Assembly: GCA_947487175.1 (NCBI GenBank)
Contig: CANKVM010000003.1
Location: forward strand, 1-59,792
DNA: 59,792 bases
Direction of reading: 5' to 3'
Source: Flavobacteriales bacterium
GTDB taxonomy: Bacteria > Bacteroidota > Bacteroidia > NS11-12g > UBA955
Shown: piece after piece, positions 17,233 through 25,827 of the stretch
Position numbering within the stretch: position 1 is the stretch's first letter
Layout: each line of letters starts with the position of its first letter
Translations under genes and position numbers: made by a program
Notes under the pieces: generated by a model
Database searches by the model: none
What the model was told of the DNA's origin: nothing
What the model saw: the letters and a program-made list of their open reading frames with translations, nothing else

Positions 17233-17240
17233 CAAAGTTA
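17233..17240 (-). promoter_or_regulatory. TAACTTTG -7 box of iscU
   Basis: Minus-strand TAnnTTTG match 21 nt before ATG 17211. Directly downstream of it the leader contains TAATCAAGTAAAAA (17219-17232), which also occurs in the iscS leader. Confidence 0.55.
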
Positions 17241-17283
17241 TTTAAAATGTTTCTAAATTAAAAATTATTTCGACCAAATCGGA

Positions 17284-18495
17284 TTAATGTTCTGTCCACT
17301 CAATCGATTTCAAATCGATTCCTTCTTTGAACATTTCCCAAAGTGGGCTCATGTCACGAAGTTTGTTAACGGCTTCTGTAACACAATTGATTGTATAATC
17401 AACTTCTTCTTCTGTTGTAAAACGACCTAACCCAAAACGCAAACTGCTGTGGGCCAATTCGTCATCTAAACCTAAACTCTTCAATACGTAACTTGGTTCT
17501 AAAGATGCACTGGTACAAGCTGATCCAGACGAAACTGCGATATCCTTGATTCCCATCATCAATCCTTCTCCCTCAACATATTTAAAACTAATGTTTGCGG
17601 TATGAGGCAAACGATGTTCTGCACTTCCATTCACGTAACTCTCTTCAAGGTTAAGCAACGCTTTTTCTAACTTATCTCTTAACGCACTCAAACGAATTGC
17701 TTCAGCGTCCATTTCCAATCTTGCCAATTCGCAAGCTTTGCCTAATCCTACTATACCTGGAACGTTCAAAGTACCAGATCTCATTCCTCTTTCATGTCCA
17801 CCGCCATCCATTTGAGCTGTTACTTTAACTCTTGGATTTTTTCTGCGAACATACAAAGCACCAATACCTTTAGGACCATACATTTTGTGAGCTGTGAAAC
17901 TCATCAAATCAATATTGTCGGCTAAAACATCTACAGGAATTTTGCCTACAGTTTGAGTTGCATCTGTATGAAACAAAACACCTTTTTCTTTACATAACTT
18001 GCCAATTTCGCGAATGGGTTGAATTACACCCAATTCATTATTACCATACATTACAGAAACCAAAACGGTATTTGGTTTAATTGCCTCAGCAACTTGTTCT
18101 ACCTTCAATAAACCATCAGATCCAACAGGTAAATAAGTAATTTCTGCACCTAATTTTTCTAAATGCTTACATGCATCTAAAACCGCTTTATGTTCAGTAG
18201 TCACTGTAATAAAGTGATTTCCTTTTGCTGCGTACATTTCATATACCCCTTTAATTGCGAGGTTATTACTTTCGGTTGCACCGCTGGTAAAAATGATTTC
18301 TTTTTCGTTTGCGCCAATTAGCGTAGCAATTTGCTCACGGGCGTAGTCAACTGCTTCTTCTGCTTTCCATCCAAAAGGGTGACTCTTACTTGCCGCATTT
18401 CCAAAATCATGCAAAAAATAGGGAATCATAACTTCAAAAACTCTTGGATCAACTTGAGTAGTTGCATTGTTGTCTAAATATACGGGTAGTTTCAT
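17284..18495 (-). CDS. iscS: cysteine desulfurase IscS
   Basis: The 403-aa PLP enzyme takes sulfur from cysteine to give a persulfide for Fe-S clusters and thio-modified tRNA. Visible features are the N-terminal [14 protein letters not shown], the PLP-binding Lys204 in [12 protein letters not shown], and the catalytic Cys327 in the long [14 protein letters not shown] loop that marks IscS rather than SufS. It heads the minus-strand order iscS, iscU, iscA, S4 protein. No IscR repressor is adjacent. A TACTTTTG box lies 46 nt upstream. Many members of this phylum use SUF instead, so an ISC set is a useful marker. Confidence 0.96.
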   Translation of the reverse strand: MKLPVYLDNNATTQVDPRVFEVMIPYFLHDFGNAASKSHPFGWKAEEAVDYAREQIATLIGANEKEIIFTSGATESNNLAIKGVYEMYAAKGNHFITVTTEHKAVLDACKHLEKLGAEITYLPVGSDGLLKVEQVAEAIKPNTVLVSVMYGNNELGVIQPIREIGKLCKEKGVLFHTDATQTVGKIPVDVLADNIDLMSFTAHKMYGPKGIGALYVRRKNPRVKVTAQMDGGGHERGMRSGTLNVPGIVGLGKACELARLEMDAEAIRLSALRDKLEKALLNLEESYVNGSAEHRLPHTANISFKYVEGEGLMMGIKDIAVSSGSACTSASLEPSYVLKSLGLDDELAHSSLRFGLGRFTTEEEVDYTINCVTEAVNKLRDMSPLWEMFKEGIDLKSIEWTEH

Positions 18496-18500
18496 GTTGG

Positions 18501-18514
18501 TTTTTACTTGATTA
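18501..18514 (-). promoter_or_regulatory. shared 14-mer TAATCAAGTAAAAA in the iscS leader
   Basis: The same 14 bases occur before iscU at 17219-17232. The distance to the start codon is similar (5 and 7 nt), in both cases downstream of a -7 box. It may be a translation element or a regulator site; nothing more can be said from the sequence. Confidence 0.4.
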
Positions 18515-18541
18515 ATTATAATTTAGATTGGTTCTAAACTG

Positions 18542-18549
18542 CAAAAGTA
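18542..18549 (-). promoter_or_regulatory. TACTTTTG -7 box of iscS
   Basis: Minus-strand TAnnTTTG match 46 nt before ATG 18495. Confidence 0.55.
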
Positions 18550-18617
18550 ACATTCAAATGTCAAAATAGTTCAGCTTTTCGTTAATTTGCACAAACAATT
18601 AACAATTTAATTATAAA

Positions 18618-19028
18618 ATGCCTAAAAAACTTGAACATATAGGAATTGCGGTAAGCAATTTAGAAGCTTCAGAAAAATTATTCACAAAACTTCTGGGAGT
18701 GTCGCCATACAAGAGAGAATTGGTTGAAAGCGAGATGGTAATGACATCATTTTTTTTATTGGGGGACATTAAATTTGAGCTATTGGCCGCTACAAGCCCA
18801 GAGAGCACCATTGCAAAATTTATAGAAAAAAAAGGCGAGGGACTACATCATCTGGCGTTTGAGTCAGATAATATTGTTGACGAATTGGCTGAAAAGGAAA
18901 ATCAAAATTTCCAACTGATTCACCAAGTTCCAAAAGACGGTGCCGACAATAAAACAATTGCTTTCTTGCATCCCAAAACTACTGGTGGAGTTCTTACTGA
19001 ACTTTGTCAAGAAAAATCTAATCCCTAA
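18618..19028 (+). CDS. mce: methylmalonyl-CoA epimerase
   Basis: The 136-aa vicinal-oxygen-chelate protein begins KKLEHIGIAVSNLEASEKLF and contains GEGLHHLAFESDNI, with the metal-binding His residues expected for methylmalonyl-CoA epimerase. It interconverts the (R) and (S) forms of methylmalonyl-CoA, linking propionyl-CoA and succinyl-CoA. No mutase or propionyl-CoA carboxylase alpha gene is nearby. The gene is divergent from iscS. No exact -7 box is seen; TTAATTTG at about 18586 is one base off. The small size agrees with the family, though other glyoxalase-fold enzymes cannot be fully excluded. Confidence 0.88.
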   Translation: MPKKLEHIGIAVSNLEASEKLFTKLLGVSPYKRELVESEMVMTSFFLLGDIKFELLAATSPESTIAKFIEKKGEGLHHLAFESDNIVDELAEKENQNFQLIHQVPKDGADNKTIAFLHPKTTGGVLTELCQEKSNP

Positions 19029-19039
19029 CTTTCCTTCAC

Positions 19040-19047
19040 TACCTTTG
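19040..19047 (+). promoter_or_regulatory. TACCTTTG -7 box of the TPR-comA pair
   Basis: Exact TAnnTTTG match just after the epimerase stop codon and 68 nt before ATG 19116. Confidence 0.6.
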
Positions 19048-19115
19048 TGCAAAAGATGTAGATGCTTTTTTTGAAAAATTTAACAAACTTGAACCTACGT
19101 CAATATATTTGAGAA

Positions 19116-20585
19116 ATGAGTTTTTTTCCGTCAGATTGGGATGATGAAGAGGACGAAGATAACTTCGATCCGTTTCAAGGAGATATAGATTCTCTTGTAA
19201 GCGATTTTGAAAATAAATCTCGCGACAATTTCACTGCACGCGAACTTATGGAGCTTTTCCGTTTTTACAACAGTCAAATTGCCCTTCCCGGCGAAATTAG
19301 AAACGAAAATTATTCAAAAATAATTATAGAATTAGGCATTCAACAGTTTCCTTACATGCCAATTTTCACCCTGCACATGGTTGAAATATTTTTGAGGGAA
19401 AACAAATACAAACAAGCTCATACTTCTCTAGCTCAGGCGACTGCCTATACCCCTTTCGACCCTGCGTTAATGATGATGAAGTCCATTTGCTACAGCCATG
19501 AAGGCGCTAGAAAATTGGCATTAGAATCCTTGCTCGCTGCATTAGAAATTGCAGGAAACGATGAAGAACAATTAGAAGATTTCCTAGAAATGGCTTTGTA
19601 TCATGAGCAATATGATTTAACACTTCCAATTGTTGAAAAAGCGCTAAATGCAGGTGCCGAAATTAGTCCAATAATTGAGAAATATATTGCCCGTGCCGAA
19701 GATGATGGTTTAATTGCTGAACTCATACCTACAATTGAAGCAATAATTGAACAGGATCCTTATTCATCTGAGGCATGGTATGTTTTGGGCTCTGGGTATT
19801 TGGCTCAAGAAAAGCATAAGGAAGCACTAAGAGCCTTTGATTTTGCTGTTACTATCAACGACAATTTCAGCGATGCTTGGATTGCATTAATGGAGTGCAA
19901 TTATGAGCTTTCAAATTACGAAACATTTATTTCGCTTTACAACGAACAAATTGAACGCTTTCCAAAAAAGATTTTTGAAGAATTGGAAGGACTTTTGGCT
20001 TGGAGTTACCATGAAACAAGTCAAACAGCAAAAGCCCGTGAAATATATAAAGATGTATTAAATAGAGACCCTACAGATGCCGAAAGTTGGTATAGTTTAG
20101 GATTAACTTGGCAACAGGAAAGCAATTACACGAATGCCATACCTTATCTTGAAAAAGCTTATGAACTTGATTCAATTGAAGTTGATTATGGCTTAGTACT
20201 TGCCACTAGTTATGTTGCTACCAATAACATTGAAAAATGGGAAGCGCTATTTGAACAATTAAGCACCGAATTCCCATTTCAACCCGAAGTTTGGCTAGAT
20301 TGGGGTGTTGCACTTCATGAAAACGGCGAAATCAACAAAGCACTCGACATTACTGAACAGGGCTTAGAAAATAGCCCACGAAGTCCAGCATTATTATATA
20401 GAATGGGAGCTTTATGTTATTTGTCAGGCAACCAAGATGTGGCCATACTTATTTTAGAAAGGGCATTAGAATTGAATCCGCAAGAACATTTCACCCTCTT
20501 TATATTTGCACCAGAACTCAAAAAAGCACTTCGCGTTTTAGAGTGTATATCAAGATTTACTCAACCAAAATTTTCAGATGAATAA
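19116..20585 (+). CDS. tetratricopeptide-repeat protein, cytoplasmic
   Basis: The 489-aa protein has no signal peptide and begins with a very acidic segment (WDDEEDEDNFDPFQGD). The rest is a chain of TPR-like helical pairs; the clearest units are SSEAWYVLGSGYLAQEKHKE (near residue 215), DAESWYSLGLTWQQESNYTN and SPALLYRMGALCYLSGNQDV. TPR arrays bind other proteins, and no partner can be read from the sequence. The stop overlaps the start of the phosphosulfolactate synthase gene by 8 bp, so both are translated from one mRNA. Proteins with this acidic start and TPR pattern are common in the phylum, but I cannot assign a role. Confidence 0.8.
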   Translation: MSFFPSDWDDEEDEDNFDPFQGDIDSLVSDFENKSRDNFTARELMELFRFYNSQIALPGEIRNENYSKIIIELGIQQFPYMPIFTLHMVEIFLRENKYKQAHTSLAQATAYTPFDPALMMMKSICYSHEGARKLALESLLAALEIAGNDEEQLEDFLEMALYHEQYDLTLPIVEKALNAGAEISPIIEKYIARAEDDGLIAELIPTIEAIIEQDPYSSEAWYVLGSGYLAQEKHKEALRAFDFAVTINDNFSDAWIALMECNYELSNYETFISLYNEQIERFPKKIFEELEGLLAWSYHETSQTAKAREIYKDVLNRDPTDAESWYSLGLTWQQESNYTNAIPYLEKAYELDSIEVDYGLVLATSYVATNNIEKWEALFEQLSTEFPFQPEVWLDWGVALHENGEINKALDITEQGLENSPRSPALLYRMGALCYLSGNQDVAILILERALELNPQEHFTLFIFAPELKKALRVLECISRFTQPKFSDE

Positions 20586-21342
20586 CGACTTATTTCAACT
20601 TACAAAACTTCCGGAAAGAAGTGCTAAACCTAGACAAAATGGCATAACAATGGTTATGGACAAAGGTTTATCATTAGGGGAAGTAGAAAACTTTATTTCC
20701 ATGAATGAGCCTCATACCGATATTGTAAAACTCGGATTCGGTACAAGTTTTGTTAGCCCTAATTTAATCGAAAAAATTAATCTTTATCATTCCGCAAATA
20801 TTCCAGTTTATTTTGGTGGTACATTGTTTGAAGCTTATATCGCCAGAAATCAATTTGATGATTATTTAAGGCTCCTAGACAAAACCAAAATTACCTTTGC
20901 AGAGGTTAGTGACGGCAGCTTAGATATGCATCATGATGAAAAATGCGAATATATTCGCACTTTGGCAAAGAACTTCACCGTACTAAGTGAAGTAGGAAGC
21001 AAAGATGCCGAAAAAATCATCCCTCCATACGAATGGATTGAACAAATGGAAACTGAGTTAGAAGCTGGTGCTTGGAAGGTCATTGGCGAAGCACGTGAAT
21101 CTGGAACGGTTGGAATTTTCAGAGGCACTGGAGAGGTTCGTTCGGGATTGGTTGCTGAAATAATACGTAAAATTCCTCAAGATAAAATCATCTGGGAAGC
21201 ACCTCAAAAAGCGCAACAAGTATGGTTTATACAGCTTTATGGCACAAACATAAACTTAGGAAACATTGCACCCAACGAAGTAATTCCATTAGAAACACTG
21301 CGCATTGGTTTGCGCGGAGATAGTTTTCACTTCTTCTTATAA
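20578..21342 (+). CDS. phosphosulfolactate synthase (ComA family)
   Basis: The 254-aa TIM-barrel protein has the family's motifs: VKLGFGTSF (about 50-58), YFGGTLFEAY, FAEVSDGSLDM, VLSEVGSKD and GTGEVRSGLV. The reaction known for ComA is addition of sulfite to phosphoenolpyruvate, the first step of coenzyme M synthesis in methanogens. This organism is clearly not a methanogen. In Bacteroidota a likely use is a sulfonated metabolite such as sulfolactate or cysteate, perhaps for sulfonolipids, but that is inference. No ComB or ComC homologue is adjacent. It overlaps the TPR gene by 8 bp, and a strong bidirectional terminator follows. Confidence 0.85.
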   Translation: MNNDLFQLTKLPERSAKPRQNGITMVMDKGLSLGEVENFISMNEPHTDIVKLGFGTSFVSPNLIEKINLYHSANIPVYFGGTLFEAYIARNQFDDYLRLLDKTKITFAEVSDGSLDMHHDEKCEYIRTLAKNFTVLSEVGSKDAEKIIPPYEWIEQMETELEAGAWKVIGEARESGTVGIFRGTGEVRSGLVAEIIRKIPQDKIIWEAPQKAQQVWFIQLYGTNINLGNIAPNEVIPLETLRIGLRGDSFHFFL

Positions 21343-21344
21343 CA

Positions 21345-21376
21345 AAAAAAGGCGAATCTTGAGATTCGCCTTTTTT
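21345..21376. terminator. bidirectional intrinsic terminator
   Basis: GGCGAATC (21351-21358), loop TTGA, GATTCGCC (21363-21370), flanked by A-run and T-run so that it works on both strands. It separates the convergent phosphosulfolactate synthase and thioredoxin genes. Confidence 0.93.
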
Positions 21377-21397
21377 GTTATTTATTGCTTGATTTTA

Positions 21398-21895
21398 TTA
21401 TTTGTATTTATTTACCAATTGAAGCAAACCTTCCTTGTCAAGCGCACCCAATTGTTTAAAAATTACTTCTCCTTTTTTGAAGAAAATAATTGTAGGATAA
21501 CCTTCTAAATTATATTTACTTGAAATATCCAATTGTGCTTCTGCATCTACTTTAATTACGTTCACAATGTCAGATTTTTCAGCTTTTATTTCAGCAACAA
21601 ATGGAGCCATTTGCTTACAAGGACCACACCAAGTGGTATAAAAGTCAACCATAGATAACTTTTCGCTTGCTATTTCTTTGTTGAATTCATCAAGAGTTAA
21701 CTTTTTATGATCGTTGGTCACAGCTACATTCTCCACTGGCGTAGCAGCAATTGTTTCAGGCGTAATTGCCGTGGGAGCTGCAGTGTCTAGATTCATTGCT
21801 TCATTTGATTTTGATTGACAACTAGCCAATAAAAACACACTCAATCCCAAAAAAACTGGGGTAAATATTCTGTTCATTAAAAATCTTCTTTCCAT
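21398..21895 (-). CDS. thioredoxin-like lipoprotein
   Basis: The 165-aa protein has a lipoprotein signal with lipobox LLASC (Cys26 lipidated). A Thr/Pro/Ala-rich linker (30-65) follows, then a complete thioredoxin domain with active site WCGPCK (Cys90, Cys93) and the cis-Pro loop GYPTII. It would sit in the membrane facing the periplasm and reduce or rearrange disulfides. Start ATG 21895 is supported by a TAACTTTG box ending 4 nt upstream (leaderless); a second Met at codon 7 is possible. A lipoprotein MsrB is found at 33.3 kb, a potential client. Confidence 0.9.
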   Translation of the reverse strand: MERRFLMNRIFTPVFLGLSVFLLASCQSKSNEAMNLDTAAPTAITPETIAATPVENVAVTNDHKKLTLDEFNKEIASEKLSMVDFYTTWCGPCKQMAPFVAEIKAEKSDIVNVIKVDAEAQLDISSKYNLEGYPTIIFFKKGEVIFKQLGALDKEGLLQLVNKYK

Positions 21896-21899
21896 AACA

Positions 21900-21907
21900 C
21901 AAAGTTA
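21900..21907 (-). promoter_or_regulatory. TAACTTTG -7 box of the thioredoxin gene
   Basis: Minus-strand TAnnTTTG match ending 4 nt before ATG 21895. It faces another leaderless promoter 16 bp away in a 40-bp divergent gap. Confidence 0.75.
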
Positions 21908-21923
21908 CTTCAGATAAAATGAA

Positions 21924-21931
21924 TATTTTTG
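21924..21931 (+). promoter_or_regulatory. TATTTTTG -7 box of the glycosyltransferase pair
   Basis: Plus-strand TAnnTTTG match ending 4 nt before ATG 21936. Its upstream element would have to overlap the divergent thioredoxin promoter. Confidence 0.72.
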
Positions 21932-21935
21932 CTGT

Positions 21936-22883
21936 ATGTCAGAAAAAAACATAGAATTATCAGTCATTGTACCTTTGTTCAATGAAGAGCAAAATATAGG
22001 TGCTCTAAATGAGCGAATAATCACTGTATTGGCATCTATGTCTATATCGAATGAAGTGATCTATATAAACGATGGCAGCAAAGACAAAACCCTGCCTCTA
22101 ATCATTGGATTAACATATCAATTTCCGAATATTAAGTACATTGATTTTTCAAGAAATTTCGGACATCAGCAAGCCATTTCTGCTGGAATACAATTTGCAA
22201 AAGGCAAATATTTAGTAATTATGGATGGTGATGGCCAAGATCCACCCGAGCTCATTCCGGAGTTATATGAAAAAGCTTGCAGCGGATTTGAAGTGGTATA
22301 TGCAAAACGCAAAAAGCGTCAAGGTGAGGGATTGCTAAAGAAATTTACCGCAAAACTATTCTATCGCATACTAGCAAAAATTACCAATATTGAAATCCCA
22401 GTTGATACAGGCGATTTTAGAATTATCCATCAAAAAGTACAAAGAATATTGAATCAAATGCCTGAGCAGCATAAATATATTAGAGGACAAATTGCATGGA
22501 TTGGGTTTAATCAAACCTTTATTGAATACGACCGAGAGGAAAGAATGTCGGGTCAAACAAAATTTACTTACCGCAAAATGATAGGATTTGCAATTGATGG
22601 GATCAGCGGATTTAGCACTTGGCCTTTAAAAGTGGCTACCATAAGTGGATTCATTGTATCATTCATTTCATTTATGCTCATCATTTATAGTTTATACCAA
22701 AAATTCTTTGGTGAAACTGAAAAAGGTTGGACATCGCTCAATATTTCGGTTTTATTTATTGGGGGAATACAACTCATTGGAATAGGAATATTGGGTGAAT
22801 ACTTAGGCCGAGTGAGTGAAAATGTAAAAAATAGACCTCATTTTATTGTGAGAGATTCGAATTTAAATTCAAATGAATCTTAA
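21936..22883 (+). CDS. GT2 family polyprenyl-phosphate glycosyltransferase (DPM1/GtrB-like)
   Basis: The 315-aa protein has a GT-A domain with SVIVPLFNEEQNI at the N-terminus, YINDGSKDKT and the metal-binding MDGDGQDPPE (about 93-102). Two C-terminal membrane segments follow, near 230-260 and 270-295. Proteins of this layout transfer a sugar from a nucleotide donor to undecaprenyl phosphate on the cytoplasmic face. The next gene, a multi-pass transferase, overlaps by 11 bp and would use the lipid-linked sugar on the other face. Start ATG 21936 is supported by the -7 box 4 nt upstream. The sugar cannot be predicted. Confidence 0.9.
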   Translation: MSEKNIELSVIVPLFNEEQNIGALNERIITVLASMSISNEVIYINDGSKDKTLPLIIGLTYQFPNIKYIDFSRNFGHQQAISAGIQFAKGKYLVIMDGDGQDPPELIPELYEKACSGFEVVYAKRKKRQGEGLLKKFTAKLFYRILAKITNIEIPVDTGDFRIIHQKVQRILNQMPEQHKYIRGQIAWIGFNQTFIEYDREERMSGQTKFTYRKMIGFAIDGISGFSTWPLKVATISGFIVSFISFMLIIYSLYQKFFGETEKGWTSLNISVLFIGGIQLIGIGILGEYLGRVSENVKNRPHFIVRDSNLNSNES

Positions 22884-24417
22884 AAATAAAAATACCCAAT
22901 TTATTTTATTTTGGATACTGCTTCATGTATTCTTTAACTGGATTGAATACATTCATCTGCCACCTTTTGGAATGCACCAAGGTGCGCAAGCCGATAGAGC
23001 AAGCATTGCATTGAATTACTTCAATTATTCAGAGAATTTTTTCGAGCCAAGGGTAATGGAATCAAGGGCTTACCATGGGCTTACTGGTTTGGAATTTCCG
23101 ATTATTCAATACATTGTTAGTTTACTGTATCAATTATTCGGATTTCATCATTTCATTTATCGTGCGGTAATGGGTTCAATCGTATTTGCAGGTTGTTTTG
23201 CTATTTGGAAACTAACTGGTATGTATGTTTTAAAAACCATACATAGATACTGTATTTTTACACTTTGGTATTCATCGCCAATCTTGGTTTATTATTCATT
23301 TAATTACATTCCAGATATACCAGCATTCTCATTTTCAATGATTGCATGGTACTATTTTTTCCAATATTATCAAGGTTTGAATAAAAACAAATCGTTCAAT
23401 CTTTATATTTTATTTACAACCTTATCTGGCTTATTGAAAGTAACATTCTTTATCAATCATTTTGCCATTTTAGGGATTATTTTATTGCAAAAGATCTATC
23501 CAAACACAATTCGTAATCAAGTTATATTCAAACCAAAGCAATTTGCATTGTACTTCTTGCCATTTGTTTTTGTTTCAGCCTGGTATTATTATTCAAATTA
23601 CTTGACACAACTCACTTGGAACCATCATTTTTTACAAGCAACAAATCCTGCAAAATCAATATCAGATTTCATTGAAAATACCCGTTTTTCTTTCAATACT
23701 TGGGGCAATAGAATTTATCCATTTTCAGTATTGATGGGGGTTTTGATTATTTGGCTCATATCATTAATCAAGTATTTTAAACAATTAGACATAATTGGAT
23801 ATATAGGTTTATTCCTGTTCGGAGGATTTGTCATTATTTTTACGCTGTTTAATATTCAATTTCGCTACCACGATTATTATTTTGTGGTTTTGTACCCTTG
23901 TTTGTTTTTTATATTTCTATGGCTCTATAAAATGCACATTGAAAATAGAAGTTTCTTTACCGGGCTGGCAGGTTTAGCCAGTTTAATTGCAATGTATGTT
24001 TTGCCAATTTCAAATAGCATTCATGCAAAAAACAATGTAAAACGCACATTTACAAACAACGACTATTATTGCCAAAACGTTATTGGAAATATTGATGATT
24101 ATCAAAAGGCAAAAGCGTTTATTGATAAAAAATATCCAAACGATAATGAGATTTTCTCCGCCTTCGACCCTAGCCCCAATACATCTTTATATTTGCTTGG
24201 AAGGCAAGGAATTAGAATAGCAAAAGATTTCAACAAAGAGGTAATTGAAGATATTTTCGATAGAAAATTCGAAGAAAAAGACACCAAATTCCTACCTATA
24301 ATTGTAATCAATGATTACCAATTTTGGAAAAATTTAAACTTAGAAAAATATCAAATTTCAGCACCGATTTTTACTTCAGGCAATTTATATATTTGTTATT
24401 TCAATAAAATAAAATAA
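22873..24417 (+). CDS. multi-pass membrane glycosyltransferase, GT39/ArnT-like (GT-C fold)
   Basis: The 514-aa protein has about ten hydrophobic helices. In the first outer loop is HQGAQADRASIALNYF, with an Asp (41) where GT-C enzymes (PMT, ArnT) keep their catalytic acid; FEPRVMESRAYHGLTG follows. The C-terminal 110 residues form a soluble domain. It overlaps the preceding polyprenyl-phosphate glycosyltransferase by 11 bp, which supports a pair that loads and then transfers a sugar onto lipid A, a glycan or a protein outside the cytoplasm. Its stop codon directly abuts that of the convergent beta-barrel gene (TAA then TTA, no spacer). Confidence 0.72.
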   Translation: MNLKNKNTQFILFWILLHVFFNWIEYIHLPPFGMHQGAQADRASIALNYFNYSENFFEPRVMESRAYHGLTGLEFPIIQYIVSLLYQLFGFHHFIYRAVMGSIVFAGCFAIWKLTGMYVLKTIHRYCIFTLWYSSPILVYYSFNYIPDIPAFSFSMIAWYYFFQYYQGLNKNKSFNLYILFTTLSGLLKVTFFINHFAILGIILLQKIYPNTIRNQVIFKPKQFALYFLPFVFVSAWYYYSNYLTQLTWNHHFLQATNPAKSISDFIENTRFSFNTWGNRIYPFSVLMGVLIIWLISLIKYFKQLDIIGYIGLFLFGGFVIIFTLFNIQFRYHDYYFVVLYPCLFFIFLWLYKMHIENRSFFTGLAGLASLIAMYVLPISNSIHAKNNVKRTFTNNDYYCQNVIGNIDDYQKAKAFIDKKYPNDNEIFSAFDPSPNTSLYLLGRQGIRIAKDFNKEVIEDIFDRKFEEKDTKFLPIIVINDYQFWKNLNLEKYQISAPIFTSGNLYICYFNKIK

Positions 24418-25827
24418 TTAGAAAATTTGATATCCTAGGTGCATTCCAATTCCTCCACCATGCCATTTTGAAGGATTCACAAAAGACTCAATTCCTATTA
24501 CATTAATACCCAAAACTAATGGTTTTCCTTTAAAATTAAATGAATTAAAACTCAATCCACAGTTTATATCAAAATCATCAAATCCACCGACACTTGCACC
24601 AACTTGGTAAAAAAACGGTGAGGTTTTATTGCTCTTTTTACTAGTGTATTTTCCCTTAAAAGTTGCCATATAATTCAATCGTGGCAAGTAGCCAATCATA
24701 TTGATATATTTTAAAGAAATCAATTGGTTGTATAATTTAGAATTGGAATTATTTCTATTTCTAAAATCTATTCCTGCATAAATTGTAAATGGAGACATAA
24801 TCATTCCTCTGCGTTTAGAATCAACCAAATTCATCTTACTTACAATACTATCTTTTTGTCTGGTAAACCAAGAACCGAAGCGCAAATCTGATGCATTAAT
24901 TTGCACAGCCATTAAGTTTAATGGCTTAGAATCCTGATAGCTATCAGGAGTTAGCCCTTCGCCGTTTGCATTCCATACAGCGTCTTTGCTGGTAACATTC
25001 ACATCTGAAAAACTGTAAAACCCGAAATTTTGCAATTTCAATTCAATGTTCGTCAATATTCCACCAGCTTGATAAATAGATTTTGTTAAATCTAATCCTG
25101 CTTGCAATCCATACCCATTTCCACCAAAAGAATATCCAGTAGAAGCAAAATACCCACTTCCAGATAAATCAACCTTATCGCCCAATTGATCACTTGTTAA
25201 CTTAATATCTTTGGTTGAAATTCGAGTATAAGACAAGCATTGTCCGAACTGAATACTTGGATTTACAGTAAATCCAAAGAATTTCGACTTAGTTTTAAAT
25301 ACAAATCGAAGTACTCTATTTCTCCAAGATTCAATTTCATTATTATCGGCATTTAATGTTTGACCCAAATAATTGGTATTTCCTTGAAAAAACATCCGGA
25401 AAGCATCTTGGGTAAAATTTGCCCCTAGCACATCTTGAATTAGCAATTCAACCGTTTTTAAGGATATGTTTTTATTACTTTCGATACCAATTATTGGATA
25501 AAGCGTTAAACGATACTCTTGGCTTGCTCCCATTCGATTTGAGCTACTTAATAAAGACTGATAAGCATTCATACTTTCAGGAGATATGTAACCTCCAAAT
25601 GCAAATTTAGACACCATAGAAAGAGGTACTGCGTTTGACCCAGATTCGATATCAAATGATGCTATTGGCATTACCATTGATACATTATTGCTTATAACCG
25701 GTTCGAGATTAGTTCTAATTGGGAAACCTATTTTAGCTTTACCCAATGAATCATTCAATCCAAGTAATTGATAAACAGGTAAAAGACCAACCAATAAAAC
25801 AAGTTTAATTCCTAGCTTCATACTCAA
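24418..25827 (-). CDS. outer-membrane beta-barrel protein of unknown function (DUF5723-like)
   Basis: The 469-aa protein has an N-terminal hydrophobic segment (LVLLVGLLPVYQLLG) and then alternating Gly/aromatic strands typical of a beta-barrel. It ends in GGGIGMHLGYQIF, a terminal strand with the C-terminal Phe that outer-membrane insertion prefers. The middle contains a repeated surface-loop look (Ser/Asn/Lys-rich). It reminds me of DUF5723-type barrels in this phylum; this is recognition by pattern only. Its start overlaps the 679-aa lipoprotein gene by 23 bp, so the two are translationally linked. Substrate and partners are unknown. Confidence 0.6.
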   Translation of the reverse strand: MSMKLGIKLVLLVGLLPVYQLLGLNDSLGKAKIGFPIRTNLEPVISNNVSMVMPIASFDIESGSNAVPLSMVSKFAFGGYISPESMNAYQSLLSSSNRMGASQEYRLTLYPIIGIESNKNISLKTVELLIQDVLGANFTQDAFRMFFQGNTNYLGQTLNADNNEIESWRNRVLRFVFKTKSKFFGFTVNPSIQFGQCLSYTRISTKDIKLTSDQLGDKVDLSGSGYFASTGYSFGGNGYGLQAGLDLTKSIYQAGGILTNIELKLQNFGFYSFSDVNVTSKDAVWNANGEGLTPDSYQDSKPLNLMAVQINASDLRFGSWFTRQKDSIVSKMNLVDSKRRGMIMSPFTIYAGIDFRNRNNSNSKLYNQLISLKYINMIGYLPRLNYMATFKGKYTSKKSNKTSPFFYQVGASVGGFDDFDINCGLSFNSFNFKGKPLVLGINVIGIESFVNPSKWHGGGIGMHLGYQIF

